DNA of 64,000 bases from Methylomonas koyamae (lineage in GTDB: Bacteria; Pseudomonadota; Gammaproteobacteria; Methylococcales; Methylomonadaceae): assembly GCF_001644025.1 (NCBI RefSeq), contig NZ_LUUK01000226.1:21132-85131 (forward strand), written 5' to 3'. Both the position numbers and the translations under genes were made by a program. Positions 21,601-29,609 of the stretch are shown one piece after another. Each line of letters begins with the position of its first letter. Positions within the stretch are counted from its first letter, which is position 1. The notes under the pieces are model-generated. The model was not told the origin of the DNA. It saw only the letters and a program-made list of their open reading frames with translations, and did not search any database.

Positions 21601-23082
21601 AACGGCGCCGAAGTGCCGATTTTGATGATCACCGCGCTGGAAAACGAACATTCGGTGGAGTTGGCCTTCTCGATAGGCGCCAACGACTACATTCCCAAGC
21701 CGATCCATTTCACGGTGTTGCGTAAACGCATCGCCCACTTGCTGGATGCCAGCCGCAGCCAACGCACGCTGAACCGCCTGGCTTATCACGACCCATTGAC
21801 CAATCTGGCCAACCGTGCCCAGTTCATGGACAAACTGAACGCGGTTATCCAGGCCGACGGCATCCACCCGCAATTGCACGCGGTGTTATTTCTGGATTTG
21901 GACCGCTTCAAGCTCACCAACGACACGATGGGCCACGATGTCGGCGACCAATTGTTGAAAGCCGCCGCCGAGCGCATCCAGAGCTGCGTGCGCAAGGAAG
22001 ACATGGTATCCCGCTTCGGCGGCGACGAATTCATTCTACTGTTGGAAAAAATCGGCAACGCCCAGGTCGCGGCGGCGGTCGCCGACAAAATCTGCAACAC
22101 CATCGCCAAGCCCTTCCTGCTGATGGAGCAAGAGTTCTATATCAGTTGCAGCATCGGTATCTCCTTGTTTCCGGCCGACGGCATCGACAGCGGTTTGTTG
22201 ATCAAACACGCCGACACCGCGATGTACCGCGCCAAGGAACAGGGCAACACTTTTTGTTTTTACGAAGACAGCATGGAATTCGCGGTATCGTCGAAACTGC
22301 GGTTGGAAAGCGATTTGCGCCGGGCCTTGCAACGCGACGAATTCTTTCTGCACTACCAACCACAAATCGATCTGAATTCCGGCCGCATCATCGGTGCCGA
22401 AGCGTTGATCCGCTGGCAGCATCCGACACTAGGCTTGGTGCCGCCGGATGCCTTCATCCCGGTGGCCGAGGAAATCGGTCTGATCGAAACGATAGGCGCC
22501 TGGGTATTGCGCGAAGCCTGCCGGCAAAACCGTTTGTGGCAGCAAACCGGCTATCCGCCGTTCAGCGTTGCCGTCAACGTCTCGGCACGCCAGTTGGATC
22601 ACGAGGGTTTCGCCGATCAGGTGACCGCGATCGTCGCCGATACCGGCCTGCCGCCACAATACGTCGAGTTGGAATTGACCGAGAGTCTGTTCATCCGCCA
22701 CCCGGAAAAAAAGCGCGAGATTCTGGCGCAACTGCGCGAAGCCGGCATGCAAATCTCGATAGACGACTTCGGCACCGGCTATTCCAGCTTGAACCAACTG
22801 AAGCATTTTGCCTTCGACAAGCTGAAAATCGACCGCTCCTTCGTCGCCAACATCATGCACGACGCCGACGCGGCCGCCATCGTGCTGGTGATTATTTCGA
22901 TCGCCCGCATCCTCAAGTTCAAGGTCATCGCCGAAGGCGTGGAGACCGAGCAACAAGCCCAATACCTGATGCAAAACGATTGCGACGAAGCCCAAGGTTA
23001 CTTGTTCGGCAAACCGATGCCGGCCGAAGACCTCACCGCCATCCTGGAGCGCGCCGGACAGCTTTACCGCATTGCCCATTAA
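18646..23082 (+). CDS. Hybrid sensor histidine kinase with three receiver domains, HPt, GGDEF and EAL
   Basis: 1478 residues. Order: transmembrane helix (15-45), periplasmic sensor region (46-178), second helix (179-201), HAMP (202-255), HisKA with phospho-His H280 in SHELRTPLNA, HATPase (DTGIGIS, GAGLGLAI), a degenerate first receiver, a second receiver with acceptor D707 (LMDCHMPNMDG), HPt with H846 (AHSLKGASRNLG), a third receiver with D966 (LMDALMPEMDG), GGDEF (1125-1129, intact) and EAL (1252-1254, intact). It can therefore pass a phosphate along an internal relay and probably make or break c-di-GMP. It follows the periplasmic binding protein gene by six bases, so that protein is the likely signal carrier. 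Confidence 0.93.
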   Translation: MKQRSRPRLRGASFLQQLTVTFSVGLLVISLLSSFGISTLSYRIVRDQWIAQGRQSTEAFAAQSALALLYASKENAEEPARRFLSFPDVRGVAIFNTAHQALFERGDTTQPDGGAASGWPDDLRLIQETDQAWYFAAPVFARGGDQDASPFEAQAEPELIGYVRLAQGKQSLNVMKKQILWATLLVSGGAAMLFFLFLLAMTRRLTLPIQLLAKQMGKASAGAKNVRAKLQGPRDITDMGSAFNTMMEVLETREKQLERARDTALESARLKGEFAANVSHELRTPLNAVLGMLELLQDMGLTPKQLEYSMIARNAGEALLKLIEDILDFSRIEAGMLKRQPVDFVLYETLDEVVELMAGQAHRKNLQLHYAVADEIPLVMNGEASRVRQVLINLVGNALKFTEQGAISIRVSVESASADLHLLRFEVSDTGIGISAAAQLTIFDAFVQADGSSTRHHEGAGLGLAICRQLVNLMGGKIGVVSQPGGGSTFWFTVPFEAPRGTQALSEARQAYFANLRVLVISENAKMRQFLTQTLEHWQIHYRHSEYGIRAVDMLRSAREQDQAYQFAIVDLKDAGDLSWLDLIAHDPALADLKIILLSNPGNTAGQSRLPNVAANLTKPVQVSKLYDFILTVGQDYRESAPVEAIAETPYSAELGRVILIVEDNRASQMVAAGMLERLGCAYEIAASGSEALEWLARKPFDLVLMDCHMPNMDGFEATRRIRLLPEPLARIPIVAMTANARQGDSDLCQAAGMDDYLAKPIKLAPLREKLLHWLENAPVAATPNIRANATPNTLDDQVLRQLRDEIGQGFERMVRFYLEDSPVQIQQLALALTTNDVRQVRELAHSLKGASRNLGADKLAAVAKQLEDAGEQHSLENSEALLRQLRKEYQFIEQLLLREIGTETIADAAPAPQGPRILVADDDRAMRFALQDILEKDGYIVDLAGTGQQAVALCQQQMADLILMDALMPEMDGFEACQKIRALPNGAEVPILMITALENEHSVELAFSIGANDYIPKPIHFTVLRKRIAHLLDASRSQRTLNRLAYHDPLTNLANRAQFMDKLNAVIQADGIHPQLHAVLFLDLDRFKLTNDTMGHDVGDQLLKAAAERIQSCVRKEDMVSRFGGDEFILLLEKIGNAQVAAAVADKICNTIAKPFLLMEQEFYISCSIGISLFPADGIDSGLLIKHADTAMYRAKEQGNTFCFYEDSMEFAVSSKLRLESDLRRALQRDEFFLHYQPQIDLNSGRIIGAEALIRWQHPTLGLVPPDAFIPVAEEIGLIETIGAWVLREACRQNRLWQQTGYPPFSVAVNVSARQLDHEGFADQVTAIVADTGLPPQYVELELTESLFIRHPEKKREILAQLREAGMQISIDDFGTGYSSLNQLKHFAFDKLKIDRSFVANIMHDADAAAIVLVIISIARILKFKVIAEGVETEQQAQYLMQNDCDEAQGYLFGKPMPAEDLTAILERAGQLYRIAH

Positions 23083-23104
23083 GCGCCGCCCGGCGCTGTT
23101 GCGA

Positions 23105-23377
23105 TTACCGCCAGTTGCCCGGATAGCTATAAATAGCTTGGCCGTATGCTTTATCGACGTAGATCGCCCGCGCTTTGCCCATCGGATGCTCCGCGATCGG
23201 GTTCGGGTAGCTGTGTATGCCCCGGCTATAGGCCGGATTGTCGTAGACCACTTCGGCGATAGCGGTTTTGGCTTCCCCGCTATTGGCTTCAATTCGGTCG
23301 CCGTGCGCGCGTACGTTGGCGGCCATCAATACGGTGGCGATAACGGCGGCGATTTTAATGGTTTTGCTGGTGTTCAT
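23105..23377 (-). CDS. Small secreted protein of unknown function
   Basis: 90 residues with a signal peptide (NTSKTIKIAAVIATVLMAANVRAHG) and a short Tyr/Pro-rich mature part containing two similar units: SRGIHSYPNPIAEHPMGKAR and GQAIYSYPGNW. An AGGAG site precedes the ATG. I do not recognise a family. It is convergent with the hybrid kinase gene, ending 22 bases from its stop across a small GC palindrome (23082-23097). Confidence 0.7.
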   Translation of the reverse strand: MNTSKTIKIAAVIATVLMAANVRAHGDRIEANSGEAKTAIAEVVYDNPAYSRGIHSYPNPIAEHPMGKARAIYVDKAYGQAIYSYPGNWR

Positions 23378-23597
23378 GGCTGTTCTCCTGATAGGTGTTT
23401 GATAAGGCCGGCGGCGATGTCTCGCCCGGTTCGTCCGGCTTGGTCGCTATTCTGGAGAAGATTTTTATATAAATAAAATCGATTGTTTTTATAGAGTCGA
23501 TAGCTTTTTTATATAAATACGCTGTAACTAGTCATAGGCGTTTTGGGGGGAAGTGATGACCAACGGCGCCAAGTTAAACGGTTGCAGTCAATGTAAG

Positions 23598-23715
23598 CCG
23601 CTGGCTGAACGGAGCTGAAATGAGGCTTTGGCCCAGCCGAAATAAGGCGTTGGCCGAACCGAAATAAGGTGCTGGCTGAGCCGAAATGAGGCGTTGGCTG
23701 AGCGGAGCCGAAGCC
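23598..23715. repeat. Tandem 22-bp degenerate repeat array
   Basis: Consecutive units of 22 bases: 23626-23647, 23648-23669 and 23670-23691, flanked by partial copies at 23598-23625 and from 23692. The shared core is (C/G)TTGGC(C/T)GA-CCGAAAT(A/G)AGG. They abut with no spacers. The array sits in a 595-base gene-free stretch (23378-23972); the stretch just before it (23460-23530) is AT-rich. Confidence 0.75.
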
Positions 23716-23972
23716 AGCGATTTCGCTTCGACGCCGCTCAGCGAACGGCATAGCTGACATTGAGGAATTCATCCCCCGTTCCGCCGGGAGAGGGCGTTTT
23801 TACTTCGCGCTGAATAGTTACAATACGCTCAGCCTTCAACAGGCCGCGCCGCCATACATAACCGAGCCTGATGAGGGGGCGTCGAGCCGACAAGAAACCG
23901 AACATCGACACGCCAGTCCAAGTCGCCACAGTCGCCTCCAAAGCGTGTTCCCCCAATCAAACAGGATTACCG

Positions 23973-24464
23973 ATGATGTTTGCCGTCCAGTTTGTTCTAG
24001 CGCTCTGTTACGCCAATCTCGGCGAATGGTTGATGCATAAATTTATTCTGCACGGCCTGGGCAAGCGCCAAAACAGCTTTTGGGCCTATCACTGGCACGG
24101 GCACCACGCGACCTGCGCCGAACACGCGATGTACGATCCGGGTTACGCGAAAATCCGCTTGAACGCATGGAACGCTCAGACCAAGGAACTGGCGGTATTG
24201 GCGGGCATCGCCGCGCTACACGCGCCGTTACTGGCGATCTGGCCCGGCTTTCCGTGCGGCCTGTATTTTTCGCTACTGATTTATTACACCCGCCACCGCA
24301 AGGCCCATTTAGACCCGGCTTGGGGCCGGCGCCATTTAAGCTGGCACTACGACCACCATACCTTAAACAAACCCGGCAACTGGTGCGTGACCTGGCCGGG
24401 GTGCGACTACCTGTTCGGTACCCGGCTATCCGCTCAGAAGCCTAACGACGCCGACCGAATTTAA
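23973..24464 (+). CDS. Membrane fatty-acid-hydroxylase/sterol-desaturase superfamily protein
   Basis: 163 residues from the ATG at 23973; the longer frame upstream lacks family similarity. It shows the histidine clusters of the diiron membrane hydroxylases: HKFILH (about 22-27), HWHGHH (about 40-45), HRKAH and HYDHH. Three or four membrane segments fit a short form of the superfamily. Members hydroxylate or desaturate lipids, carotenoids or sterols using O2. Methylococcales make sterols and hopanoids, but the substrate here is not evident. It stands alone, 139 bases before ubiD. Confidence 0.78.
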   Translation: MMFAVQFVLALCYANLGEWLMHKFILHGLGKRQNSFWAYHWHGHHATCAEHAMYDPGYAKIRLNAWNAQTKELAVLAGIAALHAPLLAIWPGFPCGLYFSLLIYYTRHRKAHLDPAWGRRHLSWHYDHHTLNKPGNWCVTWPGCDYLFGTRLSAQKPNDADRI

Positions 24465-24603
24465 GCGCTCGCCGTTCGAGCGCCTGGCTCGCCTTGCAAT
24501 TCCCCCGGCAAAGCGGGCAAACTTGTCGCCGATTAGCCCGGAACCGCCGGCCGTTCGGTCTTAAGACCTGCCGTACCCTGCCCCACCGACCACCCACCAT
24601 CCG

Positions 24604-26067
24604 ATGAAATACAAAGACTTAAGAGACTTTATCGCTCAACTGGAAAAACAAGGCGAACTGAAACGCATCAAAATCGAGGTCGATCCCTATCTGGAAATGA
24701 CGGTGATCTGCGACCGGGTCTTGAAGCAAGGCGGTCCGGCCTTGCTGTTCGAAAACGTCAAAGGTTCCAATATCGCCGTGCTCGGCAATCTGTTCGGCAC
24801 CACCAAGCGGGTGGCGATGGGCATGGGCGCCAGCGATATTTCGGAATTGCGCGGCATCGGCGAACTGCTGGCTTACTTGAAAGAGCCCGAGCCGCCCAAG
24901 GGCATGAGAGACGCCCTGGAAAAACTGCCAGTGTTCAAGCAGGTGCTGAACATGGCACCCAAAGTCGTCAGCAATCCGCCCTGTCAGGAAGTGATCCGCA
25001 TCGGCGCCGAGATTGACTTGGCCGATTATCCGATCCAGACCTGCTGGCCGGAAGACGCCGCGCCGTTGATTACCTGGCCGCTGGTGATTACCAAGGGGCC
25101 GAACAAGGAACGCCAGAATCTGGGCATCTACCGCCAGCAGGTGATAGCCAAAAACAAGGTCATCATGCGCTGGCTGGCGCATCGCGGCGGCGCCCTGGAT
25201 TTTCGGGAATGGCAACAACAACGCCCCGGCGAACCGTTCCCGGTCGTGGTGGCCTTAGGCGCCGATCCGGCGACGATACTGGCGGCGGTGACGCCGGTGC
25301 CGGACCCCTTGTCCGAATACGCGTTCGCAGGACTATTGCGCGGCGCCAAAACCGAAGTCGCCAAATGCCTGAGCAACGATTTGCAAGTGCCGGCCAGCGC
25401 CGAAATCGTGCTGGAAGGTTTTATCTATCCCGGCGAAACCGCGCCGGAAGGCCCCTACGGCGACCACACCGGTTATTACAACGAAGTCGACGAGTTCCCG
25501 GTGTTCACCATCGAGCGCATCACCCAGCGCCAAGTGCCGATCTACCACAGCACCTACACCGGCCGGCCGCCCGACGAACCGGCGATTCTCGGCGTGGCCT
25601 TGAACGAAGTGTTCGTGCCGATATTGCAAAAGCAGTTTCCGGAAATCGTCGATTTCTACCTGCCGCCGGAAGGCTGCTCGTACCGGATGGCGGTGATCAG
25701 CATGAAGAAGCAATACGCCGGCCACGCCAAGCGGGTCATGCTCGGCACCTGGTCCTACCTGCGGCAATTCATGTACACCAAGTTCGTCATCGTGGTTGAC
25801 GACGACGTCGATGTGCGCAACTGGCAAGACGTGATTTGGGCCATCACCACCCGCATGGACCCTGCCCGCGATTTGACGATCCTGGAAAACACGCCGATCG
25901 ATTATCTGGATTTTGCGTCGCCAGTGTCCGGTCTAGGCTCGAAAGTCGGCTTCGACGCCACCAACAAATGGCCCGGCGAAACCCAGCGCGAATGGGGCAG
26001 GCCTATCGTGATGCGCGAGGACGTCATTAAAAAGGTCGATGCGATGTGGGACAGGCTGTTCAACTGA
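24604..26067 (+). CDS. ubiD: UbiD 4-hydroxy-3-polyprenylbenzoate decarboxylase
   Basis: 487 residues, as for E. coli UbiD. It decarboxylates 3-polyprenyl-4-hydroxybenzoate in ubiquinone synthesis using prenylated FMN supplied by UbiX. It begins [20 protein letters not shown]. The family core is visible: [40 protein letters not shown] with the active-site glutamates, and [20 protein letters not shown]. The last part ([13 protein letters not shown]) is typical. No ubiX or other ubi gene is adjacent. No strong ribosome-binding site is seen before the ATG. Confidence 0.96.
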   Translation: MKYKDLRDFIAQLEKQGELKRIKIEVDPYLEMTVICDRVLKQGGPALLFENVKGSNIAVLGNLFGTTKRVAMGMGASDISELRGIGELLAYLKEPEPPKGMRDALEKLPVFKQVLNMAPKVVSNPPCQEVIRIGAEIDLADYPIQTCWPEDAAPLITWPLVITKGPNKERQNLGIYRQQVIAKNKVIMRWLAHRGGALDFREWQQQRPGEPFPVVVALGADPATILAAVTPVPDPLSEYAFAGLLRGAKTEVAKCLSNDLQVPASAEIVLEGFIYPGETAPEGPYGDHTGYYNEVDEFPVFTIERITQRQVPIYHSTYTGRPPDEPAILGVALNEVFVPILQKQFPEIVDFYLPPEGCSYRMAVISMKKQYAGHAKRVMLGTWSYLRQFMYTKFVIVVDDDVDVRNWQDVIWAITTRMDPARDLTILENTPIDYLDFASPVSGLGSKVGFDATNKWPGETQREWGRPIVMREDVIKKVDAMWDRLFN

Positions 26068-26713
26068 CCGCCCGCGTCAGAATAGTTGTCGCCTCAAATT
26101 TTCAACCGCATTTAAATTTGAGATCAAAAAATGAATCCTTCCAAGAACCGGAAGGACAAAGCCTTGGTCGAAGCCACCGCCTTGTTGATCTCGCAAAAAA
26201 GGTCCAGGCACTGTTGGGGGCGACGGATACAGTCGAATCACCCGACCGTGCCGACGACTCGGCGGAATGTGGCAACGGCCGAAAATCCCGTGCGGTGCAG
26301 CGAAACCGATACACAATTTGAGGTCCGCCACCGCCTACCGGCATAGCCTAACGATCATGACGGGATTTTCGCCGCGCGGAATAAAACGCATCGGCGTAGG
26401 CGCGGTTTCAGCCGCGATCGGCAGCGCGCCGAAACCGTGCGCCGGCGGCTGGACCGGCGACTTTGTTGTAAAAACTGCCGTCGCAAGGGCAAAGCCATTA
26501 ATTATTAAATCGGCCCTCAAATACCGTTCGCGGTAGCTCGTAAACGTTCGTGGTAACTCGTAAACCGTTCGAGGTGAGCCTGTCGAACCATGGACGGTTT
26601 ATCTGTTCGCCCTTCGGCCGTGCTTGGGACCAACGCTTAGTCCTCGACTTTACCGCATCGGAGTGCCGGCCTTCCGCCGATCCGCGCCGGACGTACCCCA
26701 TTTCCGGCCTCTG
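26068..26713. other. Gene-free stretch between ubiD and the DUF885 gene
   Basis: Several frames of 60-90 codons occur on both strands, but none has a convincing ribosome-binding site or protein-like composition. The only structure seen is the repeat element near 26533-26598. No clear terminator for ubiD was found. Confidence 0.5.
26564..26598. repeat. Intergenic inverted repeat with neighbouring direct repeats
   Basis: ACCGTTCGAGG...CCATGGACGGT is an imperfect palindrome with an inner GTTCGA/TCGAAC pair. Just upstream, GGTAGCTCGTAAACGTTCG and GGTAACTCGTAAACCGTTCG (26532-26570) are near-direct repeats. This pattern resembles dispersed intergenic repeats of gammaproteobacteria; genome-wide copy number cannot be seen from the window. 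Confidence 0.5.
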
Positions 26714-28426
26714 TTAGCGCCCCTCGTCCGCCAACATCGCCTTCGCGACCAACGGAATCGGCGGCGAACCGTAGGACAGAAAAGTATCGTGGAATTGCCG
26801 CCAGGCGGCCCGGCCGCCGCGCCGGGCGCTCCAGTCGTCGCGCAGTTGTCGGATCAGCAATTTCCCCAGCGTGTAGTTCAGATAGGCCGGATCGAAGGTG
26901 CCGCGCGCGGCCTGTTGGCGGGCGTTGCCCGGATCGCGAAAGGCCTGTTCCCGGAACATTTGTTCGGCCTGTTCGACGCTCCAGCCTTGGGTATGTAGTC
27001 CAATCGCGGCCAGAAAACGCACGTCGCGCAGCAAGGCGTTGACCAACTGGCCGATATGGGTTTCCGGATCGCCGTCGTTCAGGCCGGCTTCCCACATCAA
27101 TTCCTCGGCGTAATGCGCCCAGCCTTCCGAAAAAGCGTAACTGCCGAACAGTTGACCAAACTTGGAGCCGGCTCGGTGGGCGTGCAGAAATTGCAGAAAA
27201 TGGCCGGGCCAGACCTCGTGCGCCGACACGAACAGCAAATTGGCTTGGCCGGGCAGATAGGCGGCCTGCTCAGCCGCGCTCCAGGCCGGATCGGGCGGCG
27301 CAACGTAATACACCGACGGCAGGCCGTGCTCGTAGGGTCCCGGAATGTCGATGTAAGCCAAATTCCAGCGCGCATAAGGCGGCGACGGCGCGACGCTTGC
27401 TTCTTCGTCACTCGGAATCGTCAGCAATTGCCGCTCGGCGACGAAGGCTTTCAAGTGCTTGAGTTGCTCGCCGGCGGCGGGGACCGGACCGGCCGCCGGC
27501 TTATGCGCCTCGGCCCGCGCCACGCAATCCGCCGTGGTTGCGGCCGGTGCGAACCGGCGGCAGGCTTGCGCCAATGCTTTCAGATTGCGATGCAAATCGG
27601 CGCGGCCCATTTGCTCCAGCTTCGGCAACGGCAGCTCGACGGTTTCGGTATCGGCCAGCATCCGGCTGAAGGTTTCCGCTCCCAACGCGAATGCGTCGGT
27701 CGCCGTTGGCCTTTGCTGCTCCAGCCAATCCACCAACTCGCGTAGCGCCTGTGCCGCCGGGCCGACTTTTTCTACAAACGCCCGTTGCAATTCCGGATCG
27801 GCAACGTCGGCAAACGCGACCTTGGCCTCGGCTTCGTAAAACTTGGCCAGGCCGCCAAACACGGTCTTGCCGATGTCGAGGTAGGTGCGCGGCAGCGGCA
27901 GTTCCAGATTGGCACGAATCTGCGCCGCAGCGCGCGGCACGTTGCCGGCATAGGCGATGAACGCCCGCATCCGCTCGGCCAACGGTGCATAAGGCCGGCT
28001 GATGTAAAGATTCGGGTCCAAGGCGCCGGCATAAAACTGCGGGCTTTTGAACGGCCGCCGCGCGACTTGCCGCCAGAACAATTCCTTGGCCACGGTCGCT
28101 AGCAAATAGTCGCGCTCGAAACGTTGCGCCGGCGTCAAGGCTTGGTCCGGATAGGCCAGCGCCAACATCCGCTGCGCTTCCAGCCAGCGTTCGGTATCGC
28201 GCAAACCTTGCGGACTCCAATCCGGCAAGCGACCGTCGAATTCGTGGCGGCCGGCCTCGGCGGCGAAGGTGGGTTGCTGCTCAAAGTAGCCGGCAATAAA
28301 GCCTTCGACAAATTCCGGCCAGGCCGGCGGCCGGGTTTCGGCGGCATGCGCGGGTATCATCCGCAACATCAGCAAGCAAGCGCACCAAAACCCAGCGCGG
28401 CGAAGTTTGTTTGACGCAGCCATCAT
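26714..28426 (-). CDS. DUF885-family putative metallopeptidase, exported
   Basis: 570 residues with an N-terminal signal-like segment (FWCACLLMLRMIPAHA). The DUF885 signature is present: SAHEVWPGHFLQFLH (an HExxxGH-type zinc site) and FSEGWAHYAEELMWE about 40 residues later, giving the third ligand. The C-terminal TLGKLLIRQLRDDW is also family-typical. DUF885 proteins are placed near the M32/M3-type zinc carboxypeptidases; their physiological substrates are mostly unknown. It is probably periplasmic. It stands alone, about 155 bases from the HDOD gene, which is on the same strand upstream. Confidence 0.85.
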   Translation of the reverse strand: MMAASNKLRRAGFWCACLLMLRMIPAHAAETRPPAWPEFVEGFIAGYFEQQPTFAAEAGRHEFDGRLPDWSPQGLRDTERWLEAQRMLALAYPDQALTPAQRFERDYLLATVAKELFWRQVARRPFKSPQFYAGALDPNLYISRPYAPLAERMRAFIAYAGNVPRAAAQIRANLELPLPRTYLDIGKTVFGGLAKFYEAEAKVAFADVADPELQRAFVEKVGPAAQALRELVDWLEQQRPTATDAFALGAETFSRMLADTETVELPLPKLEQMGRADLHRNLKALAQACRRFAPAATTADCVARAEAHKPAAGPVPAAGEQLKHLKAFVAERQLLTIPSDEEASVAPSPPYARWNLAYIDIPGPYEHGLPSVYYVAPPDPAWSAAEQAAYLPGQANLLFVSAHEVWPGHFLQFLHAHRAGSKFGQLFGSYAFSEGWAHYAEELMWEAGLNDGDPETHIGQLVNALLRDVRFLAAIGLHTQGWSVEQAEQMFREQAFRDPGNARQQAARGTFDPAYLNYTLGKLLIRQLRDDWSARRGGRAAWRQFHDTFLSYGSPPIPLVAKAMLADEGR

Positions 28427-28581
28427 GGATTTCCCTCGAAATCGGCCAAAACCCGATAATAACCGGATTCAGCCGCCAAGCGAAACCGAAAAGCTGGGCA
28501 TAGCGACGCTGCAACCTGAAACTCGCCGGCCCCGGCGAAGGAAAATCCGAAGGCGGCAACCTCGGATAGCCCGCTTCAGGT

Positions 28582-29427
28582 TTAGGAATAGAACAATTTA
28601 AAAATGCCTTCGAATTCCATGCTGATGTCGTCCAACACGACACTGAGCTGATCGGGCGTCAAGCCCAGAGCGTCGATAGTAAAAGCATCGTAGGGATTCT
28701 CGATTCGGCACAGCAGATTCGCCAGTCTGACGATGGCGGCAATGTCGGCGCAGGGTGCCAGTGTGTCCGGATAGCAATGCAGCCTGACGCTTTCGACGAT
28801 GACTTCGGGCAGCTTCCAAAGCCGGCAAAGCTCGGCGCCAACTTGGAAATGATCGAAGCCAATGACGCTTTGCTCGATGCGCACTTCGTCGTCGCTTTCC
28901 GGTTGGGCTTGCGACTGCAGCAACAAATCGACTTCCCGCGCCAGCACCGGAATTCGTCGGTAGAACACCAGTTGGCCGATGTTGTGGACCAATCCGCACA
29001 CGAAGGCGGTATCGGCGTAACGCTTTCCCAGCAGTTTGTCGAGCGCTCTCGCCAGCAGCGCGCAACGTAAATTGCGCGCCCAATAGTCGTGCATCGACAA
29101 CAATTGCCCCGGCAGTTCCGAGAACCGCTCGACCACCACCATCGCCAACACCAAGTTCTGCAATTCGCGCATGCCGATCAGCGAAATCGCCTTGGCGATC
29201 GAACTGACTTGCGACGGAAACCCGTAAAACGCGCTATTGACGATCTTCAAAACCTTCAACGCCAGAGCCGCGTCGTCTTCGATAACGAAGGCCGCATCGC
29301 TAGCCGATTTTTGCGGATCGTCTATGATTTTTTTAAGCAGAAAATAAACATTGGGGGGCGAAACCAACTGAATGTCGCCTCGAAGTAAATCCGAAACGCT
29401 TAAACCCAACGACGAAGAAAGTTGCAT
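28582..29427 (-). CDS. HDOD-domain signalling protein
   Basis: 281 residues, nearly all HDOD domain. It shows PPNVYFLLKKIIDDP, DDAALALKVLKIVNSAFYGF, ISLIGMRELQNLVL and FVCGLVHNIGQLV, where the catalytic HD pair of the HD superfamily is altered (HN). HDOD proteins are thus non-hydrolytic; characterised members act as scaffolds in c-di-GMP or motility signalling. It is divergent from a REC-GGDEF-EAL protein gene, sharing a 182-base intergenic region that contains AT-rich promoter-like sequence. The ATG at 29427 fits the family start. Confidence 0.87.
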   Translation of the reverse strand: MQLSSSLGLSVSDLLRGDIQLVSPPNVYFLLKKIIDDPQKSASDAAFVIEDDAALALKVLKIVNSAFYGFPSQVSSIAKAISLIGMRELQNLVLAMVVVERFSELPGQLLSMHDYWARNLRCALLARALDKLLGKRYADTAFVCGLVHNIGQLVFYRRIPVLAREVDLLLQSQAQPESDDEVRIEQSVIGFDHFQVGAELCRLWKLPEVIVESVRLHCYPDTLAPCADIAAIVRLANLLCRIENPYDAFTIDALGLTPDQLSVVLDDISMEFEGIFKLFYS

Positions 29428-29609
29428 CTGGATTATTGGAATGAAAATTTAACCTATACTAAACCGCAGCTTTATAGAAATGACTTTAAGCACTCAGTTT
29501 AAACCTAGACCATTTATATAATTTTTCAATCCTCACCCTGCTGGATTCCTGCGCACGCTATGGTTTATGATGGTTCAAGATTTTTTCAATACCTGGACGG
29601 TATGGACAG

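Noticed and set aside
23598..23715. CRISPR array
   Set aside because: Repeat units abut directly without spacers, differ among themselves, and no cas gene is present.
26131..26346. A 71-codon plus-strand frame after ubiD
   Set aside because: No ribosome-binding site and no protein-like pattern; overlapping frames of similar size exist on both strands.
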